From an uncultured Planctomycetaceae bacterium (GTDB lineage: Bacteria > Planctomycetota > Planctomycetia > Pirellulales > Pirellulaceae): a stretch of DNA of 21,215 nucleotides. Below, piece after piece: positions 14,560 through 21,215 of this stretch (position 1 is the first letter of the stretch; each line of letters begins with the position of its first letter). The notes beneath the pieces are model-generated. The model did no database searches and was not told where the DNA came from. It worked only from the letters and a program-made list of their open reading frames with translations. Location: the NCBI GenBank assembly GCA_903921945.1, contig CAIXSC010000263.1, forward strand, positions 1 to 21,215, read 5' to 3'. The translations under genes and the position numbers were made by a program.

Positions 14560-16550
14560 GGCTGCTTGGAGGTGAAGTTCCAGGCTTTCAGCGTGCCGGT
14601 CTGGCCGGTGTAGTGGATCGAAGCGATCTCGACCGGTGATTTGTCAGCGGGGAGATAGAGACGGATGATGCGCAACTCGCCGGTCAGGGGAATGTCCACG
14701 GTGATGTCCTGCCAATCAGCACCGGCGGGGAGAGTAAACTCCACGGTCTGACCGGTCTTGGGAAACTCGGTCTGGTCTTTGGTCGTCCATTGCACTTTGC
14801 CCGGACCTCCCGAGGCGCTGCGGGCACGCAATTTCAATGTGAAGAGACCGGCGGCTTGGACTTGCGCGGTGCCGAGGAACGGCGTGCGGCCATCAGATTC
14901 GACGCGCGCCGTCCCATTGGCGATCGAGAGCTTGCAGAACTTCGGGACGAGGCCGGCAGCCGGATCAGTGCCCGGCTTGGGTCCGGCCGATCGCGGCTTT
15001 GCGGCCTGCGGTTTGTAGGCGGGATTGGCCTGCGGGTAGAGCGCCCCGGTGTCGCGGATAAAGTCATCGATCAAGGCATCGAGCGTTTTCACTTTCTCCG
15101 GCATCTGCGCGGCGAGGTTCTTCGTTTCGCCAAGATCGTCCTTGAGGTTGAAGAGTTCATGCACGCCCTCGTAATCGCCGGGACGCTCGGTGAACCGGCG
15201 GATCAATTTCCAGTCACCCTGGCGGACGCTGACGCCCGGAACCAGGTGTGGGAACCAGATGAAATAGGCATCGCGCTGCAAGGTTCCGGTGCCCCGCAAC
15301 ACGGGCGCGAAGGAAACGCCGTCGATCTGCTGCTGCGGAGGAAACGGGAGGCCGACCAGGTTCAACACGGTGGGATAGATGTCGTAGCAGCCCACGATGG
15401 CATCGCTGGTGGCGGCGGGGGCGATCTTGCCGGGCCAGCGCACCATCAGCGGCACGCGTGTGCCGCCCTCATACAGTCTGCCTTTGCCGCTGCGGAGCGG
15501 AGAGTTGTTGGTCGGCGGCTTGTCGCCCGCCCAGTTGCGCCATTCCAACAGCATTGGGGCATCCGCCTTGCGTTTCTGAGCCTTGGTGTCCTCGCCGCTG
15601 TTGCTGTGAACGTTGCCGCCGTTGTCGGAGGTGAAGATGACGATGGTGTTCTCCGCCAGACCGAGGGCGTCGAGCTTGGCCAAGATGCGCCCGAAGCACT
15701 CGTCCACGCTGCGGAGCATGGAGGCCATGATGGGATTGCCCTGCGTGCCGCGGGGATCGGGGGTCCGGGCGAATTCCGCTGTGTATTCCGGCTTGTGCCC
15801 CCAGGGACCATGGACACCGTAGCACCAGAGGTTGAGGAAAAAGGGGCGGTCCTGATTGGCGTCGATGAATTGTTCCGCCTCGGCCGCCTGTCGGTCCACG
15901 ATGTATTCGCCGTTCGGACCGTCGGTGATATTGCCGACCACGTACTTCGTGGTCTTGTCCTTGGGCCGTGCCGATCCTGGTCGCAAAACGCCATAGGGCG
16001 AAAAATAACCGCCGGGAGGCCCAGGATCGGGATGGCAGTGGAAGGTGACATCAAATCCCTGGGCTTCCGGCCAATGCGGCTGGGTCAGTCCGAGGTGCCA
16101 CTTGCCGATGTGGGCGGTCCTGTAGCCAGCATCGCGCAAGGCTTCGGCCAGCGTGTATTGTTCAGGATCAAGGTAGCTGCCGCTCTCGGGCATCAGCAGG
16201 GGCGAGTCGGGGCTCGCCTGTTTCTGCAAGGCGGCCCGCACCGGCTGGGTATGCCCAGCGGCAGTGGTGACACCATGTCGAGACGTATATTGCCCACTGA
16301 GGATCGAAGCTCGTGTGGGCGAACATAGCGGCATCGCGTAGGCGTCGGTGAAGCGCATGGCCTGCTTCGCGAAGGCGTCCATGTGCGGCGTCCTGTAATA
16401 CCGCGAGCCGTAGGCGCCGCAGTCCATCCAGCCCATGTCATCGACGAGGAACAGGACGACGTTGGGCTTTTGCTTCGGGGTATCGGCCGCGTGCAGCGCT
16501 GCCAGCGGCGCGAGCAGCAGGGCGGTGAGGAATGCGAGAGTGTATTTCAT
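14556..16550 (-). CDS. Exported arylsulfatase-type sulfatase with extra C-terminal domain
   Basis: The protein has 664 residues. The signal peptide is MKYTLAFLTALLLAPLAALH. The first strand KPNVVLFLVDDMGW carries the metal-binding Asp37-Asp38. LCSPTRAS supplies Cys76 and Arg80 of the C-x-P-x-R formylglycine motif, so an anaerobic or FGE-type activating enzyme is required. HIGKWHLG (Lys150, His152) and FTSDNGG near residue 310 complete the active site. The catalytic part ends near residue 530. Residues about 545-664 form an additional beta-rich region (VQAAGLFTLKLRARSASGG, WQDITVDIPL, IRLYLPADKSPVEIASIHYT) that looks like a carbohydrate-binding module. It would remove sulfate esters from a polysaccharide, probably marine or plant-derived, in the periplasm or outside. 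It overlaps both neighbours by ATGA and is the only clearly intact sulfatase here. Confidence 0.95.
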   Translation of the reverse strand: MKYTLAFLTALLLAPLAALHAADTPKQKPNVVLFLVDDMGWMDCGAYGSRYYRTPHMDAFAKQAMRFTDAYAMPLCSPTRASILSGQYTSRHGVTTAAGHTQPVRAALQKQASPDSPLLMPESGSYLDPEQYTLAEALRDAGYRTAHIGKWHLGLTQPHWPEAQGFDVTFHCHPDPGPPGGYFSPYGVLRPGSARPKDKTTKYVVGNITDGPNGEYIVDRQAAEAEQFIDANQDRPFFLNLWCYGVHGPWGHKPEYTAEFARTPDPRGTQGNPIMASMLRSVDECFGRILAKLDALGLAENTIVIFTSDNGGNVHSNSGEDTKAQKRKADAPMLLEWRNWAGDKPPTNNSPLRSGKGRLYEGGTRVPLMVRWPGKIAPAATSDAIVGCYDIYPTVLNLVGLPFPPQQQIDGVSFAPVLRGTGTLQRDAYFIWFPHLVPGVSVRQGDWKLIRRFTERPGDYEGVHELFNLKDDLGETKNLAAQMPEKVKTLDALIDDFIRDTGALYPQANPAYKPQAAKPRSAGPKPGTDPAAGLVPKFCKLSIANGTARVESDGRTPFLGTAQVQAAGLFTLKLRARSASGGPGKVQWTTKDQTEFPKTGQTVEFTLPAGADWQDITVDIPLTGELRIIRLYLPADKSPVEIASIHYTGQTGTLKAWNFTSKQP
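16494..16531 (-). repeat. Signal-peptide-coding segment shared exactly with another gene
   Basis: These 38 bases, coding for LTALLLAPLAAL of the sulfatase leader, are identical to 20285-20322 in the leader of an unrelated beta-helix gene. Related versions lie in the leaders at 19145-19202, 17885-17931 and 14489-14559. Confidence 0.8.
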
Positions 16551-17533
16551 GGTGTGATCTCCAAACTACTTACGGGAATCACGGCGAGTTCGTTCGCGGC
16601 GTGGCTTTTGTGCGTGTAGCCGATTTAGAGCTGGCCCTCGTGTTCGACGGCGTAGGGGTAGCTGAAGTCGATGTTCGGCCGGGAGACGCCGGGAGTGCCC
16701 TCGAACTCCGAGGTGCGGATGAGGAAGACTTTGCTGAAAACGGATTCGCCCGGTTTGCTCATGTCGATGGTCAGAGGCGAGCGGCCGCCGCCCGTGTTCG
16801 CCGTGGTGGTGCGGACGAGATAGCGCTGGCCGTTGCTCAAGGTTCCCGCGTAGGGCTTGCTGGTCGCCATCGGCAGGTTGGACGCGGCCGCCGGCGTCCA
16901 GGTGCGACCGTGATCCTCGTCGCTGACTCGCACATGAGCTTCCTCCGTGACAGTATTCTCGTTGCCTTTGTTGAAGCCGTACGACGCGTACAGCTTGCCC
17001 TTGTGCCATACGAGACCAACACCGAGCGTAATATTACAACCGTCGTCATCAGGCCGTTGCCTCTTGAGAACATAGAACTTCGCGCCGGCCACGTGCGGTA
17101 GATCGGCCGCTTTGGGAAGCGTCTTCGTGGCGTCCCACAGCGGCAGTCCGAGCGCGAGTTTTGGTACGTCATGAGTGACCGAGATTGGCTGATAACTCGC
17201 GGCGATCTCTGTCGCGCTCAGTGCTCGCGACTGGAACGAGAACTCGTCCACCGCGCCATAAAACGCCTGCCGCACCGCACCCGCATCCCAGATTCCGCCG
17301 AGCGTGATCGGAGCCGCCGTCGCCGTGATGGGCGATGCCAGCCTCACTTCACCCACGAGCTTCCCATTCAAGTAGAGCAACGCCTTCTGGGCATCAGCCA
17401 CCAACGTCGCGAGATGCCATCTTCCAGCGGTCAGCTGTGCGGCGCAGAGAATCGTGCTCCAGTCGTTGAGCGGCCAACTCGCCGCCTGAGCCTGCACGGC
17501 GAATAGCATCAGCAGGGGAAAAACACGATTCAT
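16547..17533 (-). pseudogene. LamG-sialidase gene, shortened and with a late nonsense codon
   Basis: From ATG 17533 the frame gives a signal peptide (VFPLLMLFAVQAQA), then the second half of a LamG/concanavalin-like domain (GRWHLATLVADAQKALLYLN, YGAVDEFSFQSRALSATEI) and a sialidase-like region (GVGLVWHKGKLYASYGFNKG, VRVSDEDHGRTWTPA, RPNIDFSYPYAVEHEGQL). A TAA at 16627-16625 ends the frame, yet the same frame continues IGYTHKSHAANELAVIPVSS, clearly family sequence, to a TGA that overlaps the sulfatase start (16550-16547). The LamG part lacks its first half and the sialidase is short (usually over 350 residues), so internal deletions are likely. The truncated 302-residue product could still be made, but it would lack the last strand, and coupling to the sulfatase would be lost. 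Confidence 0.75.
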
Positions 17534-17931
17534 GCTTTCAGTTCCGTGGTGATTGCTAGGGTTCCTGGGTTGCTGTTAAGGCTGTTCGACTCACCTAGGA
17601 CTTCGTGGTTCGCGTGAAAGGCGATGTCCGGCACGTTCTTTGGCCGGCGGCGGGCTCTATCACCGGGATATCCTCGCGGCGATCGAGGTTCCAGTAGCGT
17701 TTCGGAATCTTGTAGGGCGTGTGCGGCTTGAAAAAAACCAGCGCGAGGAAAAACGGCTCCGGCTTCTTCGCCAGTGCTCGCAACTCGTTGATGGCGAGAC
17801 TGGCCGACTCATGGTCTAGGTACGCCTCGTTCGGTACGTCGCGGTTTCCCGGCTGCCAGAGCATCGGCTGCGTGAAGCCCGACAAGCGGCGCAAACAGTA
17901 CGGCGGTGAGGAGTGCGAGGGTGAGTCTCAT
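17530..17931 (-). pseudogene. Iduronate-2-sulfatase-like remnant behind a signal peptide
   Basis: ATG 17931 overlaps the stop of the upstream beta-helix gene (ATGA) and opens a signal peptide (TLALLTAVLFAPLVGLHAAD). A frame change then gives RDVPNEAYLDHESASLAI and KPEPFFLALVFFKPHTPYKI, PKRYWNLDRRED, a middle segment typical of iduronate-2-sulfatase-like enzymes. A second frame change gives KNVPDIAFHANHEVLGES and ends at a TGA overlapping the sialidase ATG (17533-17530). The N-terminal catalytic part, including the formylglycine motif, and the C-terminal half are missing. It cannot be an active sulfatase, but both overlaps with its neighbours remain. Confidence 0.82.
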
Positions 17932-19202
17932 TTGAATGCGGACTCCCCCAAATGATTGCGGTTGTTCTTCATCATGGGCGGCTGCGGCTGTGCCCAGCCT
18001 CTTGGTGCCCCGAGGACCACGACAGGCTTGCCCGTGTTGTCGTGGATGCGGAGGTTGTCGGCGATGACGCCGTTCTTCGAGTGGCGCCAGCAGTGGATCG
18101 CGTTGCCGCCGCTTTTGATGATGTTTCCGATCACTTCATAGCCATCGAGATTGAAGTTCGGCTCAATGGCTGTCACCGCGGTCTCCATGTAGTTGTGGTT
18201 GCACTTCACGTTGCGCAGTTGCCCGCGGAATGACGGATGACCGAGTAGGTAAGCCGCACCGTTCGGATTCAAGGTACGAGTGTGCTGAATGGTGATGTTC
18301 TCCGCGTCGAAAGACTCGCCCGGCGTCACGCCACCGCCGGGGAGGAAGCGTCCGCTGTGCTCGCCGTAGCACATCACCGAGCGGTTTGTGTCCGTCATCG
18401 TGATGCCCTCAACGACTACGTCGCGAACTCGCCCGTGGATGAGCACGCAGGCATTGATGTTCTTCACGAGAAAACCGGGCTGCACGTTGTGCGTGGCGTT
18501 CATGTCGATGGTGCCTTTGCCGATGATGCGGACATTCGCGATGTAATCCGCCTGCCGTCCGTGCCCGATACGGATGCCATAGGCTTCGGGGCCATCATAG
18601 GTGATGAACCAGCGGCTCCCTTTGTTGTGCCCGGTCTTGCTGCCGAAGCGAATTTTCACTCCATGCTGCAGCACGTGCCAGTCGCCGGTGATGGGCACCC
18701 CTCGGTGCGGCGTTTCGCCAAACTTGCTCTCAGAAGCAGCGAGCCGCGTGCTACCTTGGGGATTGTCCACGCCGTGAAAGACGCCCCAGGCGAATGTATC
18801 CGGCTGCCCGTCACTGCCTTCGGAGTCCGTCACGATGGTAAAGATGGAAGGCTTACTGAGGTCGAATGCGCCGCCCACTTCCATGTCGTCGAGCTTCTTG
18901 CCTGCATCCTGGTCGGTCGTGATCTCCGGCGCGGCCTCAAGCTTCGTCGCGTTGTCCACAAGCTTGAGTGTTGCACCTTGCTTTAGCTCGATCTCGACCG
19001 ATTTGGCCACATAAAGCAACGCGCGATGTTTGCCGGGGTGATGCAGATGCAGGCCGGGCTGAAAAACGATGCGATCCCCGGGCGCGGCGCGGTCCATGAC
19101 GTCCTGCGGATTGTCGCCGGGCTCGATGAGGTGTTCGTCGGCGTGCAGTGCAGCCAGCGGCGCGAGCAGCATGGCGATGACGAGATTGAGAATTGTTTTC
19201 AT
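17928..19202 (-). CDS. Exported right-handed beta-helix protein (pectate-lyase-like)
   Basis: I start at ATG 19202 (424 residues) because it begins a signal peptide (MKTILNLVIAMLLAPLAALH); the frame stays open 120 codons further upstream, but that part is a shadow of the preceding gene. After HLIEPGDNPQDVMDRAAPGD, the usual first turn of such proteins, come parallel beta-helix repeats (ADYIANVRIIGKGTIDMNAT, RVRDVVVEGITMTDT, FDAENITIQHTRTL, LDGYEVIGNIIKSGGNAIHC, NGVIADNLRIHDNTGKPVVV). The fold suggests a polysaccharide lyase, epimerase or glycoside hydrolase; no catalytic residue can be assigned by eye. It starts 32 bases after the first gene of the operon and ends by ATGA overlap with a sulfatase remnant. 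It appears complete. Confidence 0.88.
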   Translation of the reverse strand: MKTILNLVIAMLLAPLAALHADEHLIEPGDNPQDVMDRAAPGDRIVFQPGLHLHHPGKHRALLYVAKSVEIELKQGATLKLVDNATKLEAAPEITTDQDAGKKLDDMEVGGAFDLSKPSIFTIVTDSEGSDGQPDTFAWGVFHGVDNPQGSTRLAASESKFGETPHRGVPITGDWHVLQHGVKIRFGSKTGHNKGSRWFITYDGPEAYGIRIGHGRQADYIANVRIIGKGTIDMNATHNVQPGFLVKNINACVLIHGRVRDVVVEGITMTDTNRSVMCYGEHSGRFLPGGGVTPGESFDAENITIQHTRTLNPNGAAYLLGHPSFRGQLRNVKCNHNYMETAVTAIEPNFNLDGYEVIGNIIKSGGNAIHCWRHSKNGVIADNLRIHDNTGKPVVVLGAPRGWAQPQPPMMKNNRNHLGESAFK

Positions 19203-19234
19203 GGAGGTTCTTCCGGATGCGTACTGGTGATCAA

Positions 19235-20341
19235 CTAGCGGTTGCCTTCGAGGCCGACATTGTCGCGAATCATCACCCGCTCGCAGCCCGTCGAGGGTGG
19301 GATGTCGCGCACGGGGCCACTGAAGATGTTGTCGGTGACGAGAATGGTGTCGCCGACGGGGGCGAAAGTGATGGCGTGCGACGCGTTGTCGCCGCTGTCC
19401 GCGAGCACGAAGTTCCGAGGTTGGTTGATCCACGAGCCGCGACCGCCGTTGCGGAAGGTGTTGCCGACAATCGTCACGTCCTCGCACGACTTCTCCACGC
19501 TGACGACTCGCGAGCCGTTGGTGCCGTCTACAGTATTGCCAGTGATGGTCGCATCCTTGCAATACTCGGCGAGGAAAAATGCTCCCACGCGCGAACCGGT
19601 GATGTGATTGTTGGCAAAGACGATGCTGTGGCTCTTCTGAATGTGCATCGTGTCGCCGAGCGCGCTAAGGCGGCAGCCGCGCACGAGGTCGTGGAGGAAA
19701 TACTTCGCCGCCAGCGCCCGCTCGGCCTCGTTGTAGTCCTCGGGCCAGACGGTAATTTGCCACAGATAGCCGTAGTCCCACATGAATTTCCCGCTCCACT
19801 CCAGCGTGCAGTTCTCCACCGTCACGTTGCGCGCAAACGTCTCCACCTCGCGCTCGTTGCCTTTCTTCCCCCCACCCAAAACCGTGATGACCACGCCGGC
19901 GAGACCGTCCGAAGTGATATCGCGAAACGTCAGATTCTCCGTGCGCCCGCCAGAAGTGGTGGTGATGAGAATCGCCCGCGTGTTCGCATTCGGCTCCCAC
20001 GAGTTGTCCGCTTTCGTGTTGTCGAAGACGTTCCCTGTGAAGTGCCCGCCGAATCAGCGGAAATCACTCACATTCTCCCCCGAGAACAAGACGACCCGCG
20101 CTTTGTCGCCGAGAGTCTTCGGAAGATGAAACCGCGCCCCGAAGGCGGAGACCGTCATTCCCGAAGACAGTTTCAGCGGCGTCTGGCCGTCTAATTCATA
20201 GTCCTCCGGCGGAATCGTCACCACGCCGCCACGCTCGCTCGCAAGCGCAAGGATGGCGGTCAACTTCGCCGTGTCGTCGGCGTTCAGCGCTGCCAGCGGC
20301 GCGAGCAGCAGGGCGGTGAGGAGAGTGATTGTTTGTTTCAT
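19235..20341 (-). pseudogene. Exported beta-helix protein interrupted by one in-frame TGA
   Basis: From ATG 20341 a single frame runs 368 codons to the stop at 19235 with one interruption, TGA at codon 96 (20056-20054). Before it are a signal peptide (LLTALLLAPLAALNADD), LTAILALASERGGVVTIP and FHLPKTLGDKARVVLFSGEN, then SDFR. After it, FGGHFTGNVFDN, TENLTFRDITSDGLAGVVIT, ARNVTVENCTLEWSGKF, HSIVFANNHITGSRVGAFF and DVTIVGNTFRNGG continue a right-handed parallel beta-helix in the same frame. A TGG to TGA change at a Trp codon explains the break. No other damage is visible, so the loss is recent, or the stop is read through. An ATG at 19894 could restart the second part without a signal peptide. 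GGAGA lies 11 bases upstream of the first ATG. This is the promoter-proximal gene of the operon. Confidence 0.82.
20285..20322 (-). repeat. Signal-peptide-coding segment, second identical copy
   Basis: Identical over 38 bases to 16494-16531 although the genes behind the two leaders are unrelated (beta-helix versus sulfatase). Confidence 0.8.
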
Positions 20342-20389
20342 GGGATTGAATCTCCATGTCAAATCCAGAACAGGAATTCTTTCGAGGCG

Positions 20390-20414
20390 AGCAGGCTTTA
20401 GCAAAGTTCCTGCT
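20390..20414. repeat. Imperfect hairpin in the divergent intergenic region
   Basis: AGCAGGCTTT pairs with AAAG and CCTGCT around AGC, with a TT bulge. It lies 49 bases upstream of the first operon gene and could be an operator or part of the mRNA leader; no function is shown. Confidence 0.4.
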
Positions 20415-20481
20415 AGCGGTGCAACGCTCGCGCTACTGCGTCTTTCGTTTCTATGGTCGAGTCGAGTTGCATGAGATTCGC

Positions 20482-20628
20482 ATGACGTTGAATGTTGGAA
20501 AAGAACTGGCGGCGCTGGAACGGATGAGCGTCGGCGAACTTCGGAGGCGGTACGCCGAGCTGTCCAACGAGACCACCGCCGCCCGCAGCCGAAAGTGGCT
20601 GATTGAGCGAATCATCAGTTCGAAATGA
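20482..20628 (+). pseudogene. DUF2924-like gene, 3'-truncated
   Basis: The only plus-strand gene I support in the right part. MTLNVGKELAALERMSVGEL followed by RRRYAELSNETTAARSRKWL matches the start of DUF2924 proteins (usually 130-170 residues), which occur beside serine recombinases in prophage-like and integrated elements. The frame stops after LIERIISSK at residue 48, where the family would continue with an IAWRLQ-type helix. The open frame extends upstream to 20356, but that part lacks family similarity and covers the promoter region of the opposite operon. No recombinase follows. I read it as a leftover of a lost integrated element next to the tRNA. Confidence 0.65.
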
Positions 20629-20895
20629 GTTGCATTCAGGTTCCGAACCCAACGGGGTTATTAACAAGAAGGGGGTTCTGATCCGCGAGCGCGAGAGTTC
20701 GCGACCGAATTCTCGGACAGACGGACGCAACCACCCGATTCGTCGGTCTCCGCGAGAAAACAGAGAGCGCCGTCTTCAGCGTCAGTCGACGCAACCACCA
20801 CCACGGCTTGCGGATAACCTGCGATACCGGATACCCGCTATTCCTACCCCCAGAGATAACCCGAGAGCACGCCTGGTTCGAGAAAGTGAAAAAAG
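20629..20895. other. Intergenic stretch, no recognised gene
   Basis: Between the DUF2924 remnant and the tRNA I see no coding pattern, repeat or terminator that I can support. Open frames here have mixed Arg/Pro/Ser composition and cross the tRNA, so they are spurious. Confidence 0.5.
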
Positions 20896-20969
20896 TACAC
20901 CCGACAGGATTCGAACCTGTAACCCTCGGTTCCGAAGACCGATGCGCTATCCAATTGCGCCACGGGTGC
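20896..20969 (-). tRNA. tRNA-Arg (anticodon UCG)
   Basis: The 74-base minus-strand sequence folds as a cloverleaf. The acceptor stem is GCACCCG / CGGGTGT (first pair G-U), the D arm GGCGCAATTGGATAGCGC, and the anticodon stem TCGGT / ACCGA holds loop CTTCGGA, giving anticodon TCG. The T arm is ACAGG-TTCGAAT-CCTGT, and the discriminator is A, as expected for Arg. CCA is not encoded; ACTTTTTTC follows. It reads CGA and other CGN codons. Confidence 0.95.
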
Positions 20970-20980
20970 CCAAGTGAAAG

Positions 20981-21009
20981 AGAATACGGAACTCGTGGCC
21001 GGTTTGCAA
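20981..21009 (-). promoter_or_regulatory. Sigma-70-type promoter of the tRNA-Arg gene
   Basis: On the minus strand TTGCAA (21009-21004) and TATTCT (20986-20981) are separated by exactly 17 bases. Transcription would begin a few bases before the mature tRNA 5' end at 20969. Confidence 0.65.
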
Positions 21010-21129
21010 CCGTCCAACGCCCGCTCGCGGCTCGGCTTCGAGCGGCATCCCTGCAGCCAACGCGTGACGCTCAGCGGAAAGCGAAAAACGCGGCCCAGTG
21101 CGACTTGCGAATCCGCGTGCGGCACCCCG

Positions 21130-21215
21130 TCACCCCGACGGATGCTCGGTTTCCGCAACGAGCCATTCCAGGTAGGGCACGCTGGCCGCCACGATCGGCA
21201 GGCCGATCACCTGCG
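21130..21215 (-). CDS. Unidentified protein, C-terminal 28 residues (runs off window)
   Basis: The visible end reads VIGLPIVAASVPYLEWLVAE and TEHPSG before TGA at 21130. Codon use is like that of the neighbouring real genes and the segment looks like a terminal helix, but I cannot assign a family. It is upstream of, and on the same strand as, the tRNA-Arg gene, which has its own promoter. Confidence 0.5.
   Translation of the reverse strand, partial: QVIGLPIVAASVPYLEWLVAETEHPSG

Larger units (their letters stand above)
5933..20341 (-). other. Probable 14-kb operon with overlapping start/stop codons
   Basis: Twelve co-directional genes or remnants follow one another with tiny gaps or overlaps. 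Junctions read: ATGA at 17931-17928, 17533-17530, 16550-16547, 14559-14556 and 6250-6247; GTGA at 14140-14137; GTGATTGA at 11592-11585; gaps of 32, 8, 10 and 18 bases elsewhere. Such overlaps imply coupled translation of one transcript. No internal terminator-like hairpin with a T-run was noticed. The first gene starts at 20341, facing a divergent DUF2924 remnant. Confidence 0.75.

Noticed and set aside
14790..16328. 512-codon open frame on the plus strand
   Set aside because: Antisense shadow of the sulfatase gene, which shows all active-site motifs.
19203..19562. Upstream extension of the 17928 beta-helix gene by 120 codons
   Set aside because: The extension is Arg/His-rich antisense-frame sequence overlapping the preceding beta-helix gene; the signal peptide begins at 19202.
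20054..20056. Selenocysteine or reassigned TGA
   Set aside because: Several neighbouring genes end in TGA, the family position looks like Trp, and I see no selenocysteine insertion hairpin that I could support.
20844..21158. 104-residue open frame containing APVAQLDSASVFGTEGYRFE
   Set aside because: This is the well-known spurious translation across a tRNA gene; the tRNA-Arg cloverleaf explains the sequence.

Overview
The window looks like a piece of a high-GC PVC-superphylum genome, most likely a planctomycete (Planctomycetota). The evidence is the gene set: Tat-exported DUF1501 and DUF1552 proteins, large DUF1592-type cytochrome proteins with CxxCH motifs, formylglycine sulfatases, a gvs1-type ECF sigma factor coupled to a FecR/WD40 anti-sigma protein, and abundant REP-like palindromes. 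No 16S or other marker gene is present, so this placement is an inference. Almost everything is on the minus strand, so transcription runs from high to low coordinates.

Layout, left to right. 1-199 is the N-terminus of a DUF1501 protein that runs off the window. 231-1168 is a REP-associated tyrosine transposase (RAYT) gene with an inverted pair of its probable cognate REP hairpins on each side. 1197-3195 is a gene graveyard: a DUF1592/DUF1552 deletion fusion, a cytochrome-c leader fragment that has lost its haem histidine, and a DUF1501 gene missing two internal segments. 3239-3492 is non-coding repeat sequence. 3496-5837 is an ECF sigma / FecR-WD40 pair with a 4-base overlap.

5933-20341 is one co-directional gene string, very probably an operon. 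Read in the direction of transcription it holds: a beta-helix protein (interrupted by an in-frame TGA), a second beta-helix protein, an iduronate-sulfatase remnant, a LamG-sialidase (nonsense codon near the end), an intact 664-residue sulfatase, a sialidase/DUF1501 chimeric remnant, a DUF1592-DUF1552 pair, an S15-hydrolase mini-ORF, a second DUF1592-DUF1552 pair, and a sulfatase/TIM-barrel chimeric remnant. Most junctions are start/stop overlaps (ATGA, GTGA or GTGATTGA), and the decayed genes still keep these overlaps. Intact parts suggest export of polysaccharide-degrading and desulfating enzymes together with surface or periplasmic cytochrome proteins.

The right end has a truncated DUF2924 gene, a tRNA-Arg(UCG) with a clear promoter, and the last 28 codons of an unidentified gene.

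The most notable themes are: the RAYT with symmetric REP pairs; two other palindromic families that sit in frame inside coding genes (a WD40 blade and a DUF1592 linker); roughly ten deletion junctions or nonsense changes in 20 kb, showing strong decay next to intact paralogues; and a signal-peptide-coding DNA segment shared almost exactly by unrelated genes.
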